DNA of 64,000 nucleotides from Aegilops tauschii subsp. strangulata (GCF_002575655.3 NC_053040.3:459282780-459346779); one strand, 5' to 3'; positions 35,058 through 46,700 are shown, counted from the first letter of the stretch. Program-made: numbers and translations. Notes: generated from the letters alone by a model not told the origin.

Positions 35058-37235
35058 TGTAGGATATATGCCCTAGAGGCAATAATAAATGATATTATTT
35101 ATCTCCGAGCTCATAATTATGTTTATGTTCCATGCTATAACTGCAATGATTCTCGAGTCTGCAATATCCACGAGGCTCGGAGGAAGACTCATATGCACGT
35201 GTGGAATAATAAACGGTAAGAAGTATTCCTAGTCTGGCCTCTAAGACTAGCTCAAGTGTTGCATGATGGTTCTGTTTTCCTGATCATGGGCATGTCTGTG
35301 CCAGCAATTTTGAGGGCACAATGTTAAGAGAACATTTGTGTTGAATCGACCCAGATTGATGTTATGCTAAGAGATTCATTCGTCACAAGTTAATGGTGCA
35401 TAACACAGAGATGGTTAACGTTTGCATGATTCCTTAGACCATGAGAGTATCGAGTTTCTTCATGCTTGCTTCATGAACTTTAGTGTTTGTTAAATGTCAT
35501 CCGTAAATGGGTGGCTATTACGGCGGCTTACGGGTTCATGGAAAAGTGTGTCAAGTAACTTGATAGCTCAAGATTGGGATTTGCTCCTCCGACGATGGAG
35601 AGATATTCTCGGGCCCTCTCGGTATTACGGTATCCATCATCGTCTGGCCAGACACAGTGTGATTTGATCACTGGGATGCCGGAACACGGAAACAAGAAAA
35701 GAGAACAAAACCGGTAACGAGGTAACTAGCATAGTGGACAAGTTGTTGATCCACGAGAATGCCAACATGTCTCACCTCGGGTATTTGTAACATATCGCGA
35801 AGCAACAGGAATAGCACACGGCAACTGGAGGTTCACTCGAATATTCATTCGTGTGGGTATAGGGGTCAATATGGGTGTCCACGGCTCCGATGTTGATCAC
35901 TGATCGGAAGGGGTTCCAAGTCATGTCTATACTTCACCGAACCTATAGGGTCACATGCTTAAGGGTCATCTATCTGCTGAATACTAGACAGGGAGTCTGA
36001 GAGAAAATCACCGAAAAAGTTTCGGACACCGAAAAGTTTTGGACAGCGGAATCGTACTGGAGAGAGAGGTTACCGGATGAGTTTCGGTGAAACCAAAAAA
36101 GTTGTTTCGGGGTATGCCATTAAGTCAAAATGGTTTCGGCACATGCCTGATAATTCTTGGAGGGTGCCAGAATCATTCTGGAAACTTTTTGGAATTTTCA
36201 GAAATAAAAACCGAAAATGTTTCGGAGCTGCCGGTACCACTTTGGCTGTTTTTCGCAGATGAAATTCACTAATCTGAAATTGTTTCAGAACGAATCCAAA
36301 ATCATTTTAGTGGGTACTAGAATTATTCTAAGACCCACAGAAATATTTTCGGATTTAGTGGACGCGAAAAATTGTCTTCATGAATAGTGAAAACGCATTC
36401 TTGTTTGCTTTTCGCAGATGAAAATCACTAAACCGAAATTGTTTCGGAACGCGTTGAAAATTATTTTAGTGGGTACTGGAAATGTTCTGAGCCCACATAA
36501 ATATTTTCAGTTCGAACGGACGCTGAAAAATGTCGTCATGAATAGTGAAAGTGCTTTTTTGCTTGGCTTCTTGGAGAAGCCACCTTGAGGGCCTTTTTGG
36601 TATTTCCCCCCTTGGCTTCTTGGAGAAGCCACCCTTGGGCTTGGCCTATAAATAGGGGTGGAGGGGGCTACCTAAAGGATCATCCCTTCTCACATACAAA
36701 TGCCATGCAATGATCTGGCTTCTCTCTCCCTCCCCGCGAAATAGTTTCGTAGAGCCGAAAGGCTGTCTGGGTTCCGGCAGGAAGTAGTTCTGGACGGCGA
36801 AGCCCTGCCGGATAGATGACACCGTATGTGTGCAACTCTGTAGAGAGATCGTAGTTTCGGTCTTAGTTCGTGAGTGCCTCCCGAAGGGCTGTCCATGTGA
36901 CCGTCCGAGTTTCGAAAGTCCTCCCGAAGGGCTGTCCGAGTGACCGTTCGAGTTTCGAAGGTCCTCCCGAAGGGCTGTCCGCGACACCGTCCGGGGGGCT
37001 GTTCGACCGCCTCCCGGAGGGCTGTCTGAGGAGCAGATGAGGGTATACATCCTCGCGGTTGGGAGGTTGTAAATCCTAGCTGCGGGGATCTGCACCGCCG
37101 ATCGTCATCGACTCTACTTCCCGCTGCGCTACGAGTCGGTAACGAAAAAGATCAAACCATGTATGCAGTCTCCATAGTGGTCCTGGGCTGGTGCGTAGGT
37201 CGGAAAATATTTGTTTTCTGCTGCGTTACCCTACA
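35058..37235 (+). mobile_element. Solo LTR of a copia-like element
   Basis: 2178 bp starting TGTAGGATATATGCC and ending GCGTTACCCTACA. Perfect TSD TAGGG lies at 35053-35057 and 37236-37240. No internal region or second LTR, so it was left by recombination between LTRs. A CTATAAATAG box at about 36647 sets the plus orientation. It splits the LINE endonuclease at GLPY. Inside are a twofold imperfect repeat of about 165 bp (36245-36570) and several copies of CTCCCGAAGGGCTGTCC (36870-37030). Confidence 0.93.
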
Positions 37236-37240
37236 TAGGG

Positions 37241-37776
37241 CAGCCCTGCAAAACCAAGATCACCCAATCCACAAACTTCCAGAGCATCACGAAAATCAAT
37301 CATCTGACCTGCCGACCGCGGTGATTCAGAGAAGTGTTCGAAGCTCCACATAGCCTCATTGAAATCTCCAACCACCACCCACGGCAAGTCGGATTGGTGG
37401 TGAAGATCATGGAGGATGGACCACATGCGATGCCGGTCCTCCGTTCGCGGTTCGCCGTAGACGCAGGTAAGCCGCCAAGGTGGCTCCCCCGGCGCCGTCG
37501 TCACGTACGCATCAATATATCTTTTATTTATTGTTTGTACATCAAGACTCATAGACTCATGCCAATACAAAGCCAAACCACCACTAAGACCATCACTATC
37601 TGACGCATCAAAACCACTTAAGCCTAACCGAGAGCGGTACCTCTTCATTTTATTTTTCGATTGTCTAGTTTCACAAAGAAAAACAATGCTAGGGGAATGA
37701 GCATGTACAAGACTCACAAGATCACGAACTGTCCGAGGGTTCGCACCCCCCGGCAGTTCCAACTTAGGATATTCAT
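37241..37776 (-). pseudogene. LINE ORF2, endonuclease part
   Basis: ORF2 opens at 37776 with MNILSWNCRG, the usual start of plant LINE endonucleases. It shifts frame in a run of six G (about 37746-37751) and continues NPRTVRDLVSLVHAHSPS, FLCETRQ, WVVVGDFNEAM and RDALEVCGLGDLGF. The ORF2 ATG overlaps the ORF1 stop as ATGA (37773-37776). The domain ends at the solo LTR. Confidence 0.88.
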
Positions 37777-39824
37777 TGCTCCTGACGAGGCTCCTCCGGC
37801 CCCGTCAGTTCGTCGGCGGCCCCTGGGCCGACTGCCTCCAATGGGTTGGACACCTCCATCATGTCCTGGTCACGTACTCCACCATGCACTTGAGACTGCT
37901 GCCCCTCCAGCATCTCTGAAGTTCTCCGCTTCTTCGGCGTTCCTGAAAAAACATGATCTGCCGCAGCAGTCGGATTAGTGTAGAGCACCATAGCTTTGTC
38001 TCCTTGTTCCACTCCAGCCGCGGATGACACCTCCTCTCCCGCATTCCTTTTCCCTAGTGTCGTAGCATCGGAGAGCTCTGCATTGGCCATAAGTACCTCG
38101 TTTGACAGGTCACGTAGTGCTGGTATGATGTCAGAGCTATTGGGCTGAGAGAGCGTGTTCTGATTGTTGGTGTGGACGCCCCCACTAATCTCATCTGTAG
38201 ACTTCTGCACACCCGGTTCAAACTTGTCACTTCCCGACATATTCTGCATTTGTTCTGCCAGCATCTGATCGATGGCCGGGTTGCCGCTCTTGTGCTCTTC
38301 ATGTGTCTTGTATGTGCGCGCCTGGTCTACCTCATGGCGAGCCCCACGGCCCCCTCGTCCCTGGCCAGAAGAGGTGCTGCTTCCCGCCGAGAAATCAAGA
38401 CCGCGAAAAGCTGTTGGATTGGACTTCGCTCGTACTGTGCGAGACTGCCTTGTGAAGGGACGGGGCGGAGAGCATCTCAGTTTGCCGCTGAACTTCCCCG
38501 TTGGTGCACCACCTTTTACCTTCCTGCCGCATGACTTCTCCACATGGCCAAGGTAACCACAGGTATAGCAGAAGTCGGGTAGTTTCTCATACTAAATTTC
38601 AAATTCGACCTTGGTACGCTGCTCTTTAAGTCGAGCGTTCATCGCCACCGACGTCTCTAGCGGCCGATACACTGGCATTGCCACCCTAACGCGCACATAA
38701 TTGCCCCTGTTCTCATCAAGTTCTGCTTGTAAAAGCGTGCCTAAATTCGCACACAGATCTTTCACAATTTTCTCAGTTCTCTAGTTGGTTGGCACGTCCA
38801 GGATCCGCACCCAGATTCTAATACGGTCAAGGACGTAATCAGAGACTTTCCTCATCCCATCATAGGCTTCAATGATGAGTGGATCATGTTTATATTCCCA
38901 CGGTCCTCCACGCAGAATCCTTGCCATATCAGCTTCACATCCAAAGTGAACAAGGTACCTGTTATCTCCCTGATATGAGTAGTCAAAGTTCTCCTTCAAC
39001 CTCCAGCCATCAACAATATTGTCAAAAAGAGCTATGGGTGTTGGTCGATCCAAAGAGTAGACCAGCATGATCACTGTCCATGGATGAGCCGATTGCTGGA
39101 GCACCCCCTCTTCCTCAAGATCAACCTCCACAAGTTCAGCCTCTTCCTCCGTGTCCTCGCCTTCCCTGAACTCTTCTGGGCCCTCAACGTGCTGGTCCCC
39201 ACTGCCCTGCTTCTTAGAATGTCCTGCCTCTGGCGCCATCCTCCTCATCTGATCCCATATGGCGAGGTCCTTCACGCGCGGGTGCGTCGCCACAGCAACA
39301 CCAGAGTCCCCAGTGGAAGGCTTCGGGCGGGAAGCATCCGCAAGGGGAGCCCCGTAATCTCCCCCACCGACCCCTGGGTTCCCCTCGGTCACCGGCGTCT
39401 CTATGCCCTCTCCACGCGCGGACGGCTTCGCCATGACGACGGGGTGGCTTGGTGGCAGCAGCACTGCAGCGCGGTTAGATCGATCTGGCGGCTCTCGAGG
39501 TTTCTGACGTTGTAGCGTCCCTGCCGTAAGCTTTAAGGGGGAAGGGTTCATATTTTCCTTGCGGCGGGGTTTAGGAAATCCTAATCCCTCCTGGCGTGAG
39601 GCTGCAGGACTCCTCGAAGCAGTTTCCTTCTCGGGCACGGCGAGGTCGACGAGACCTGATTGGTCGCGCGATCGCTGGGCGGACGTAGCCGTCGCTGGTC
39701 CGGCACCCTGCCATGGCTGGGGCACGGACGGAAGGCCAACCTTGGCCGGGGCGGCGCCCGGCGTTGGCGGCGGCGTGGGGATTGCCCCCTGATCGCCCGG
39801 GCTAGGAAACCCTAGCGAAGCCAT
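37773..39824 (-). pseudogene. LINE ORF1 (DUF4283 and CCHC knuckle) with internal stops
   Basis: It starts MASLGFPSPGDQ at 39824. A long low-complexity region is followed by a DUF4283-type RNA-binding region (WTVIMLVYSLDRPTPIAL, NRYLVHFGCEADMARIL, WVRILDVPTN). A zinc knuckle follows, CYTCGYLGHVEKSC (CX2CX4HX4C), and the end is RQEQ before TGA. Stops interrupt the frame at about 38781 and 38594 (TAG; at the second a Gln is likely). ORF1 of plant LINEs binds element RNA. Both ORFs are defective in this copy. Confidence 0.88.
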
Positions 39825-39851
39825 GGCCTCTCCGTGTTTAACTCTGTACTT

Positions 39852-40081
39852 GAAAGACATCTTCCTAGGGAAATAACAATATTTTTCATCCAGGTTTGGT
39901 TCTTCTTATACAATCCCAACTTCTAAATATACACTTACTGCTTTGGCGAACAATATAACAAACCATCTAAAATGAATCTAGTCACTTCTGTTTTATGTAT
40001 GTGCACTACAACTCAAATCGAGAGGATACCCCTGAATTCTTTAAACACAAATGAACATTAATGTACAATTAATCTTCATAC
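39852..40081 (-). other. Remainder of intron 1 of the FAR1-related pseudogene
   Basis: AT-rich sequence between the LINE insertion site and the inferred donor at 40081. No element seen. Confidence 0.4.
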
Positions 40082-40243
40082 CTTTGCGTCCACCCCGGAG
40101 TTTTTGGATCCACTTGCTCTATAGAGTGCTCTGAACATTGACTTGTATGCACTGGCCGGCTCTGGAGCGGTGCCGTCAACACAGATTTGGCCGTCTGCAC
40201 TTGAGGCCGCCAGGGCCGGCAGCTCAACCTCCGTCGGCGCCAT

Positions 40244-40991
40244 GACCGGGTAGTGAAGAGGTTCAATGATGTTGTTGTTCTCGTTAACCTTCTCTAGAAG
40301 TGTTCTACTACTTCCGCAAAAATATCCAGCAGACAAAATCAAATCATTGCTGAAAACTCAATCCAAAACCGTGCCAAACGGAGCCACAGCGAGCAGATTC
40401 TAACCTGTTTAATGGCTGCATCAAGAACTCCATGCTCGCCGGAGGACCTGGGAGCTCGCTGGACCGCCCACTCCCCTTTCCCGCAGGAGATTTCTCCACC
40501 GGTTCCCCGCCTTGAAGAATGCAAGATCCAACTTCACTGGGTAGGGGATAGCTTGCCCCAGCGCCCAACTTCTACATTTACTGCATGCCCTGCCGCCACT
40601 ACCGGAAAGCACCGGATCTGATCCACAGATCAGGACGCCGGCGACATCTTGAGCCACGGCTCTGCCTCGCTCCGTCTATGGCGTCCAAACGTCCGTCCAA
40701 GCCAGGGCCCATCGGTCAAGTGCGTACAGTGACGTATGGGATTCATGCGGACCCGCAGCCTGCCACACTCATTTAATTCATCGAATCAGAAAGCTATTCT
40801 GGACGGATCAGATACCGAGCTCCTGTGAGCTCGTGATCACATACTCCACGTCCACATTCTAGACCGTACACCATTATTTCGTACTACTATGCCAGCTCAT
40901 GTGGATCTTTCGGTCCTGAATGTGGTGCCAGAATTGATCCTTGACCATAATAAGTCGGTGAAGAGATGTAACAATGCTCATTTGCAGGTTC
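40244..40991 (-). other. 5' region of the FAR1-related pseudogene
   Basis: Sequence upstream of the MAPTEV start on the minus strand. Short ORFs in several frames (40339-40657) may be leader or a further exon; none shows a recognisable domain. No transposon ends seen until 40992. Confidence 0.35.
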
Positions 40992-41433
40992 TTAGAGCAT
41001 CTCCAGCCGCGCCCTTAGAAAGGCCTCCCCAGGCGATTTTTTCGCGCCGGCGCCAAAAAAAGGCCCAGTCGCGTCCCCAGGAGCCCGATTTTCGCCGACC
41101 TGGGCCAAAATCAGCGCCGGCGGACCCAGGCCGAACCCGGCGCGCTGGGGGCGCCCGGGGGCGCCAGGGCGACTTGTTTTGGCGCGAAGCAGCCGCGGGC
41201 GCCGATCAGCCTTGCCATTGATTCCTCACGGCGGCGCGTCACGGGGCGGCGCGGCGACGCCTCCTCTCCCGCCACGCGTACACACGGGCGCGGCTATATA
41301 AGCCGGTGGCCTCCCTCGCCTCTGGCCACACCAGCCCTAGCCGCCGAGCTCTCCCTCTCCCGTGCGCCACCGTCGAGCCCTCCCTCTCCCTCCCCGTGCG
41401 CCGCCTCCGAGCCCTCCCCCACCGACAGCCCCG

Positions 41434-42331
41434 ATGGTCGAACGTTTCCCCGCGACGAGCCGGCGGCCAACGGCTTCGGCCGCCGCTCGCTCCGCGAACA
41501 GGAGTCGTGGCTCCTGTTCGAGGCCAACATCCCGGCGCCGCCGGACATGCGCGCCGGGCCAACGGGGTGGAGGCTCAGCAACGGGGGAGTGCCCATTCCC
41601 CCGTTGCCCGACGCCGTGGCGCGCGCCCCCTACTTCGCCGCCGAGGTAGAGATCGTGGGCGCCTCCCTCACCGACGAGCAGTTCGCCCTCCCCCAGTACG
41701 CCGCCGACAACCACGCGGCGTGGGCAGCGTACTTCGAGCGCTGTCAGCAGCAGAGGCTGGCGTCCACCAACGGGAGCGGCCGGCGCGCCTCCTCGTCGGC
41801 TTCTCCGCGCTTCGTCAAGCCAAAGACGGAGCGCCTCCTCGTCGGCTTCTCCGCGCTTCGTCAAGCCAAAGACGGAGCGCCTCCTCGTCGGCTCCTCCGC
41901 GCTTCGTCAAGCCAAAGACGGAGTCGGGGCTCGCGCCGGTGAAAACGGAGCTGGGTCTCCCCGCCGTGAAGACGGAACACGGCGACGTGGAGCTCGACGA
42001 CGCCGCGGCCCTAGAATGGGCGCGCAAGGACTCCTTGAAGATGGCGAGGGAGCGCCAATGCGCCGCCCTGCGGCGCTTCGAGCAGCGCCGTCGGGGCCGT
42101 GACGAAGGAGGAGTCGTCGTCCTCGAAGACAGCGATGACGACGAAGCGCCGCCGCCACCAGTCCGCCATGGCGACGCCGGTCAGGGGTCCACCAGGGACG
42201 GCCGCTTCAAGGAGGAGAAGGCCGACGATGACGACGGCGGTGAGGATGGCGGCGACGACGGCGACTACTCCGCGTTCAGCCAGTTCCATTTTAGATATAT
42301 TTGCTATGTAAAAAGTCACGAACATGTCTAA
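41434..42331 (+). pseudogene. Harbinger-associated ORF frame-shifted by a 46-bp triplication
   Basis: The upstream frame reads REQESWLLFEANIPAPPDMR, GWRLSNGGVPIPPLPDAV, FALPQYAADNHAAWAAYF. This is the W-x-LSxGGVPIPP and YAxDNxxxWxxYF pattern that accompanies many grass transposon genes of unknown function. The segment RFVKPKTE is then repeated three times in DNA (41785-41922), each time in a different frame. The downstream frame continues SGLAPVKTELGLPAVKTE, DDAAALEWARKDSL and an acidic tail (EEKADDDDGGEDGGDDGDY). With a single copy the two halves would be one frame; the triplication breaks it. No catalytic motif is seen. Confidence 0.6.
41785..41922 (+). repeat. 46-bp x 3 tandem repeat inside the Harbinger ORF
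   Basis: Units 41785-41830, 41831-41876 and 41877-41922; the first two are identical, and the third differs at one base. 46 is not a multiple of three, so successive copies are read in all three frames. Confidence 0.95.
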
Positions 42332-42538
42332 TATATGCCAAATTTTGCCGAAATTTAGACGTGTTTAGCCGAACTTCGCCGAACGTTTTCTTTTTTGAAA
42401 AAATTTAGACGCGTCTGAGGGCGGCCCTGGGGCCGGCGGCTGGGGACCAACTCGCTCCCAGGCCGTTTTTTCGCGCCGGCTCATCCCCAGACGACGAGTT
42501 TAGGCGTTCTAGGGGGCCAACGGCCGGAGATGCTCTTA

Positions 42539-42778
42539 TACACAGGCGAGTCCAATAGAGAGGCTTCAACAGGCTCTAGCGTACCCTCCAAAAAACTATT
42601 TTTACCACTACTCATTGTTGCTGCAACCTAAACCCACTAGCAGCCCATAAACAAGTAGCAAACAGGCACATCCAGCGCCCAGCGGCATCCAGGCACGCAC
42701 GAGCAGCACATCCACCAACAGCCGCACGGCTCCAGTCTCCAGACCTCGCGCTGGCTGGCAGAGGAATCAGGAGATTTT
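42539..42778. other. Short spacer, nothing recognised
   Basis: C-rich sequence with CCAGCGCCCAGCGGCATCC and similar. No element ends or coding region found. Confidence 0.3.
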
Positions 42779-43200
42779 GAGCTTACTTGGAGAAAACAAT
42801 CAGGATATAATGGCTATTTAGCTTAAAAGATTCAGAACCTGGTTTAAAATTTGATATTTTTCAAAAAAAAATCCAAAAACACTCCAGAATATTCTACATA
42901 TTTCTAGTAGTAATCTGGGAAAGTTAGAGCTTATTTGGACAAAAGTATTGGGAGATAATGACTACTTAGCTAGATAGATTCAATTTTTTTTAATGTGGGG
43001 GACCGATTAAATTCTATGTTCAATTTTTCTAAACCTCCAGTAAATACTGCATATTTCCATTATTAATTTGGGACAATTGCAACTTAATTGGACAAATGGA
43101 TTGGGACATAATATTTTGTTTTTAAAAAGGATGTTTAGTAATCTCGCGTTAACTTTGAGCCCACCCTCCACTGCCTTTCTGGATTCGCCACTGCTCTTAT
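42779..43200. repeat. Three imperfect units of about 148 bp
   Basis: GAGCTTAYTTGGA... recurs at about 42779, 42927 and 43077 with GGGANATAATG and TTTAGCT nearby, so the period is about 148-150 bp. Divergence is high. No coding potential. Confidence 0.6.
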
Positions 43201-43484
43201 ACAGTCGCCCACGGGTGATTACCACAACCTACAACGAGGCTATCCACCGGCAGTTTCAGCACCAACATGGCCGCATGGGGACATGCTGGCTCCCAAGGGA
43301 GCGGCAATGTCTAGATCGGTCTTGCTGACCAAAGTGGCGCCAGGCAATCGGAAGGAGAAGTGAACGAACAGGAAGCCGTGTAAGTCTGATTCGGCTAGTT
43401 GGGCCAGTTGGTATTCAAATACTGGCGCATTGGATATTGGCCAGTTGGGCCGCGTAAGTATTGCGCATTGGGCGAGTTAGGAAA

Positions 43485-43736
43485 TCTTGAGAGCAACTAG
43501 TTGACGAGCGCTTTTTCAGGAGCCTCACAACTATCAGCGTCACTTGACGCTCTTAGCCGCCCGCCATGTGTCACACTCTAGACGCTCCCTCCGAATTTAG
43601 TTTTTTATTTTATTTTTCTGCACATGTTTTTGGCTTTTTAAACTTTTTTTGTCATATCTGTTTTCCACCGGTCTTCCTTAGCTTTTGGAAAAAAAATAGC
43701 GCGAAAAAACATGTTTTCTTTTTCCCAGTGAGAGGC
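43485..43736 (+). mobile_element. Left part of a Mutator-like element split by a gypsy element
   Basis: GAGCAACTAGTTGACGAGCG near the left end resembles, loosely and in reverse complement, the sequence near 56200-56243 (CACTAGCTGAAGAGTACTCC); both continue to a CATGTG...CCAC(T)TGTC block. The same GAGAGGC sequence is found on both sides of the gypsy element. Terminal repeats are diverged, so the Mutator assignment is tentative. Confidence 0.4.
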
Positions 43737-46700
43737 TGTGACGCCCCCGATTTGACCGTACACTAATCATGCACGCAAATGGGTACGATCAAGATCAGGG
43801 ACTCACGGAAAGATATCACAACACAACTCTACAACAAAAATAAGTCATACAATCATTATAATACAAGCCAGGGGCCTCGAGGGCTCGAATACAAGTGTTC
43901 GATCATAGACGAGTCAGCGGAAGCAACAATATCTGAGTACAGACATAAGTTAAACAAGTTTGCCTTAAGAAGGCTAGCACAAAAGTAGCAACGATCGAAA
44001 AGGCAAGGCCTCCTGCCTGGGATCCTCCTAACTACTCCTGGTCGTCGTCAGCGGCCTGCACGTAGTAGTAGGCACCTCCAGTGTCGTAGGAGTCGTCGTT
44101 GACGGTGGCGTCTGGCTCCTGGACTCCAGCATCTGGTTGCGACAACCAGATAGAAAGGAAAGGGGGAAAAGAGGGAGAGAAGCAACCGTGAGTACTCATC
44201 CAAAGTACTCGCAAGCAAGGAGCTACACTACATATGCATGGGTATATGTGTAAAGGGCCATATCAGTGGACTGAACTGCAGAATGCCAGAATAAGAGGGG
44301 GATAGCTAATCCTGTCGAAGACTACGCTTCTGGCCATCTCCATCTTGCAGCATGTAGAAGAGAGTAGATTGAAGTCCTCCAAGTCGCATCGCATAGCATA
44401 AACCTACCCGGCGATCCCCTCCTCGTCGCCCTGTTAGAGAGCGATCACCGGGTTGTATCTGGCACTTGTAAGGGTGTATTTTATTCAGTATCCAGTTCTA
44501 GTTGTCATAAGGTCAAGGTACAACTCCGGGTCGTCCTTTTACCGAGGGACACGGCTATTCGAATAGATAAACTTCCCTGCAGGGGTGCACCACATAACCC
44601 AACACGCTCGATCCCATTTGGCCGGACACACTTTTCTGGGTCATGCCCGGCCTCGTAAGATCAACGCGTCGCAGCCCCACCTAAGCACAACAGAGCGGTC
44701 AGCACGCCGGTCTAATCCTAAGCGCGCAGGGGTCTGGGCCCTTCGCCCTATGCACACCTGCACGTTGCGAACGCGGCCGCGAGCAGACCTAGCAACCCAC
44801 ACGATCACGGCGGTTACGTCAAAGCGGTCCAACACGGCGCGCGCCACTCAGTCACTGACGTCACTTAGGCTTCGGCTGATACCAGGACGCCGGGATACCC
44901 ATAACTACTCCCGCGTAGATGGCTAGTGCGTATAGACCAAATGGCCAGACTCAGATCAAATACCCAGAACTCGTTAAGCGTGTTAAGTATCTGCGAACGC
45001 CGATCAGGGCCAGGCCCACCTCTCTCCTAGGTGGTCTCAACCTGCCCTGTCGCTTCGCCTCAAGGCAACAGTCGGGGGCCGTCAGGAACCCAGGCCCACC
45101 TCTACCGGGATGGAACCACCTGTCCTTTCAGCCCCCTCATCAGAACCACTTGCGGGTACTCCTCGAGCCGACCCGACTTTAGTCACCACATGTGTCATGT
45201 ATATAATGTATATAGTATATACCCGTGATCACCGCCCAGGTGATCACGGCCCGATAGTATAGCACAGCAGACGGACAAGAATGTAGGGCCACTGATGTAA
45301 AACTAGCATCCTATACTAAGCATGTAGGATTGCAGGTAAAGGTAACAACAGTAGTAGCAAGGATAGGCTATGCATCAGGATAGGATATCGGAAAGCAGTA
45401 ACATGTACACTACTCTAATGCAAGCAGTATAGAGAAGAATAGGCGATATCTGGTGATCAAGGGGGGGGCTTGCCTGGTTGCTCTGGCAAGAAGGAGGGGT
45501 CGTCAACTCCGTAGTCGAACTGGGTACCAGCAGCGTCGGTCTCGTAGTCTACCGGAGAAGGAGAGGGGGAAGAAACAGTAAATACGGAGCAAACAAAGCA
45601 TCACAAAACATAAGGAGGCAAAACGCGGTGCTAGGTATGCCCTAACGCGGTAGTAAGCGATACCGGCGAATGGCGGGAACATCCGGGAAAGTATTCCCGA
45701 TGTTTCGCATTTTCGGACAGATGAAACGGAGGGGGAAAGTTGCGTGTTCGATAGGTTAGGGAGGTGTGGTGGACGAACGGGCTACGTATTCGGATTCGCC
45801 TCGTCGTTCTGAGCAACTTTCATGTACAAAGTATTTTCATCCGACTTATAGATTATTTTATATGATTTTCCAAAGTTTTTAAACATTTTCTGAAATTCCT
45901 GGAATTAAATTAATTCGAAAATAATTTAAACGCTAAATGCTATGGGTACACAGAAGTGTACCCAGAGATGTTCATGTGTGGCTGACAAGGGGGCCCAGTT
46001 GACTGGGTCAACTGCCCAGTCGGCAGAGGCTGACTGGTGGGGCCAGGGGGCTGAGTCAGCATGTACAGTCAGCAATTTACCAGTCAACGTTGACTGGTCA
46101 ACAGGGTCAGCGGGGCCCACATGTCATTGACTCCTACCTTTTAACAGGGTCTTGTTTTAATTTAATTTATCCTAATTAGTAGGTGGGGCCCTGCTGTTAG
46201 TGTCTATTAGAGGTTAGCTAGTTTGGTTAATTAGATTAGTTCCTAATCTAATCTGCTGGGGCCCGCGTGTCGGTGGCACGTGCTGCTCACGCACGAGCAC
46301 ACCCAGAGGCGGGGCGCCGGCGGTTGGCGAACGTGGCCTACGGCCACGGCGGAACGGCTCCGGTGAACCACGGCGGAGGGGCTCCGGGAAGCTACGAGAG
46401 CAGCGGCGGCTGGAGTCGTCGCGGGCGGGGCCAGCGGCAGGCAACACGGCCGGGCGGCACGGGCGGAGGCGGGGGCCCGACGGGAGCGGCGGCGGTGGGC
46501 ACGCACAAGGATGGTGCGCGGGTCTGCGGGGACCGAGCGCGGCCACGGCGTTGGGACGGAGGGGGAAGACGGACGGGGCCCGACGGGGAGCTCACCCCCG
46601 TTGAAGAGAAGAGGGCGGCGAGGCGCGGGGAGGACCGACGAAGGAGAGGCGGGGACGACGCGGTCCGGCGAGGGAGGTCCGAGAGGTGACGGGGTTCGGC

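Larger units (their letters stand above)
22798..39834 (-). mobile_element. LINE with 17-bp TSD, host of two nested insertions
   Basis: Flanked by the perfect duplication TGTTTAACTCTGTACTT (22781-22797 and 39835-39851). The A-tail is on the minus strand (T-run from 22798). The 5' end lies only 10 bp before the ORF1 ATG (39824-39822), so the 5' UTR is very short or cut. Removing the Angela-type element (25647-34245) and the solo LTR (35058-37235) restores one continuous order: ORF1, endonuclease, reverse transcriptase, RNase H. Confidence 0.95.
21399..40243 (-). pseudogene. FAR1-related (FRS) gene, decayed and split by a LINE in intron 1
   Basis: Exons read on the minus strand. Exon 1 (40243-40082) is MAPTEVELPALAASS..., 54 codons, donor AAG|GTATGA. 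Exon 2 (22568-22353) carries a FAR1-type start (GTSFDTLGEAYDFYNLYSW), in phase with exon 1. Exon 3 (22225-21976) has PLMRANIATKRHAGKIYTR and the SWIM finger. Exon 4 (from 21869) has EIPWKHIVKRWTRDARDILP. FAR1/FHY3 proteins are MULE-derived transcription factors with an N-terminal DNA-binding domain, a central transposase-like domain and a SWIM finger. Here the central MULE domain is absent, exon 3 has a frameshift before the SWIM motif, the SWIM cysteine is Tyr (GMLYSHVLKV), and a TAG at about 21738 interrupts exon 4. A 17-kb LINE with nested elements fills intron 1. The gene is dead; splice sites are inferred. Confidence 0.65.
40995..42535 (+). mobile_element. PIF/Harbinger-like element carrying an ORF
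   Basis: Ends GAGCATCTCCAGCCG (left) and the complement of the right end, GAGCATCTCCGGCCG. 3-bp TSD TTA at 40992-40994 and 42536-42538, as expected for PIF/Harbinger (TWA). Sub-terminal regions (TTTTTTCGCGCCGGC on both sides) are also inverted repeats. No DDE transposase is visible, so it is non-autonomous. Confidence 0.85.
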
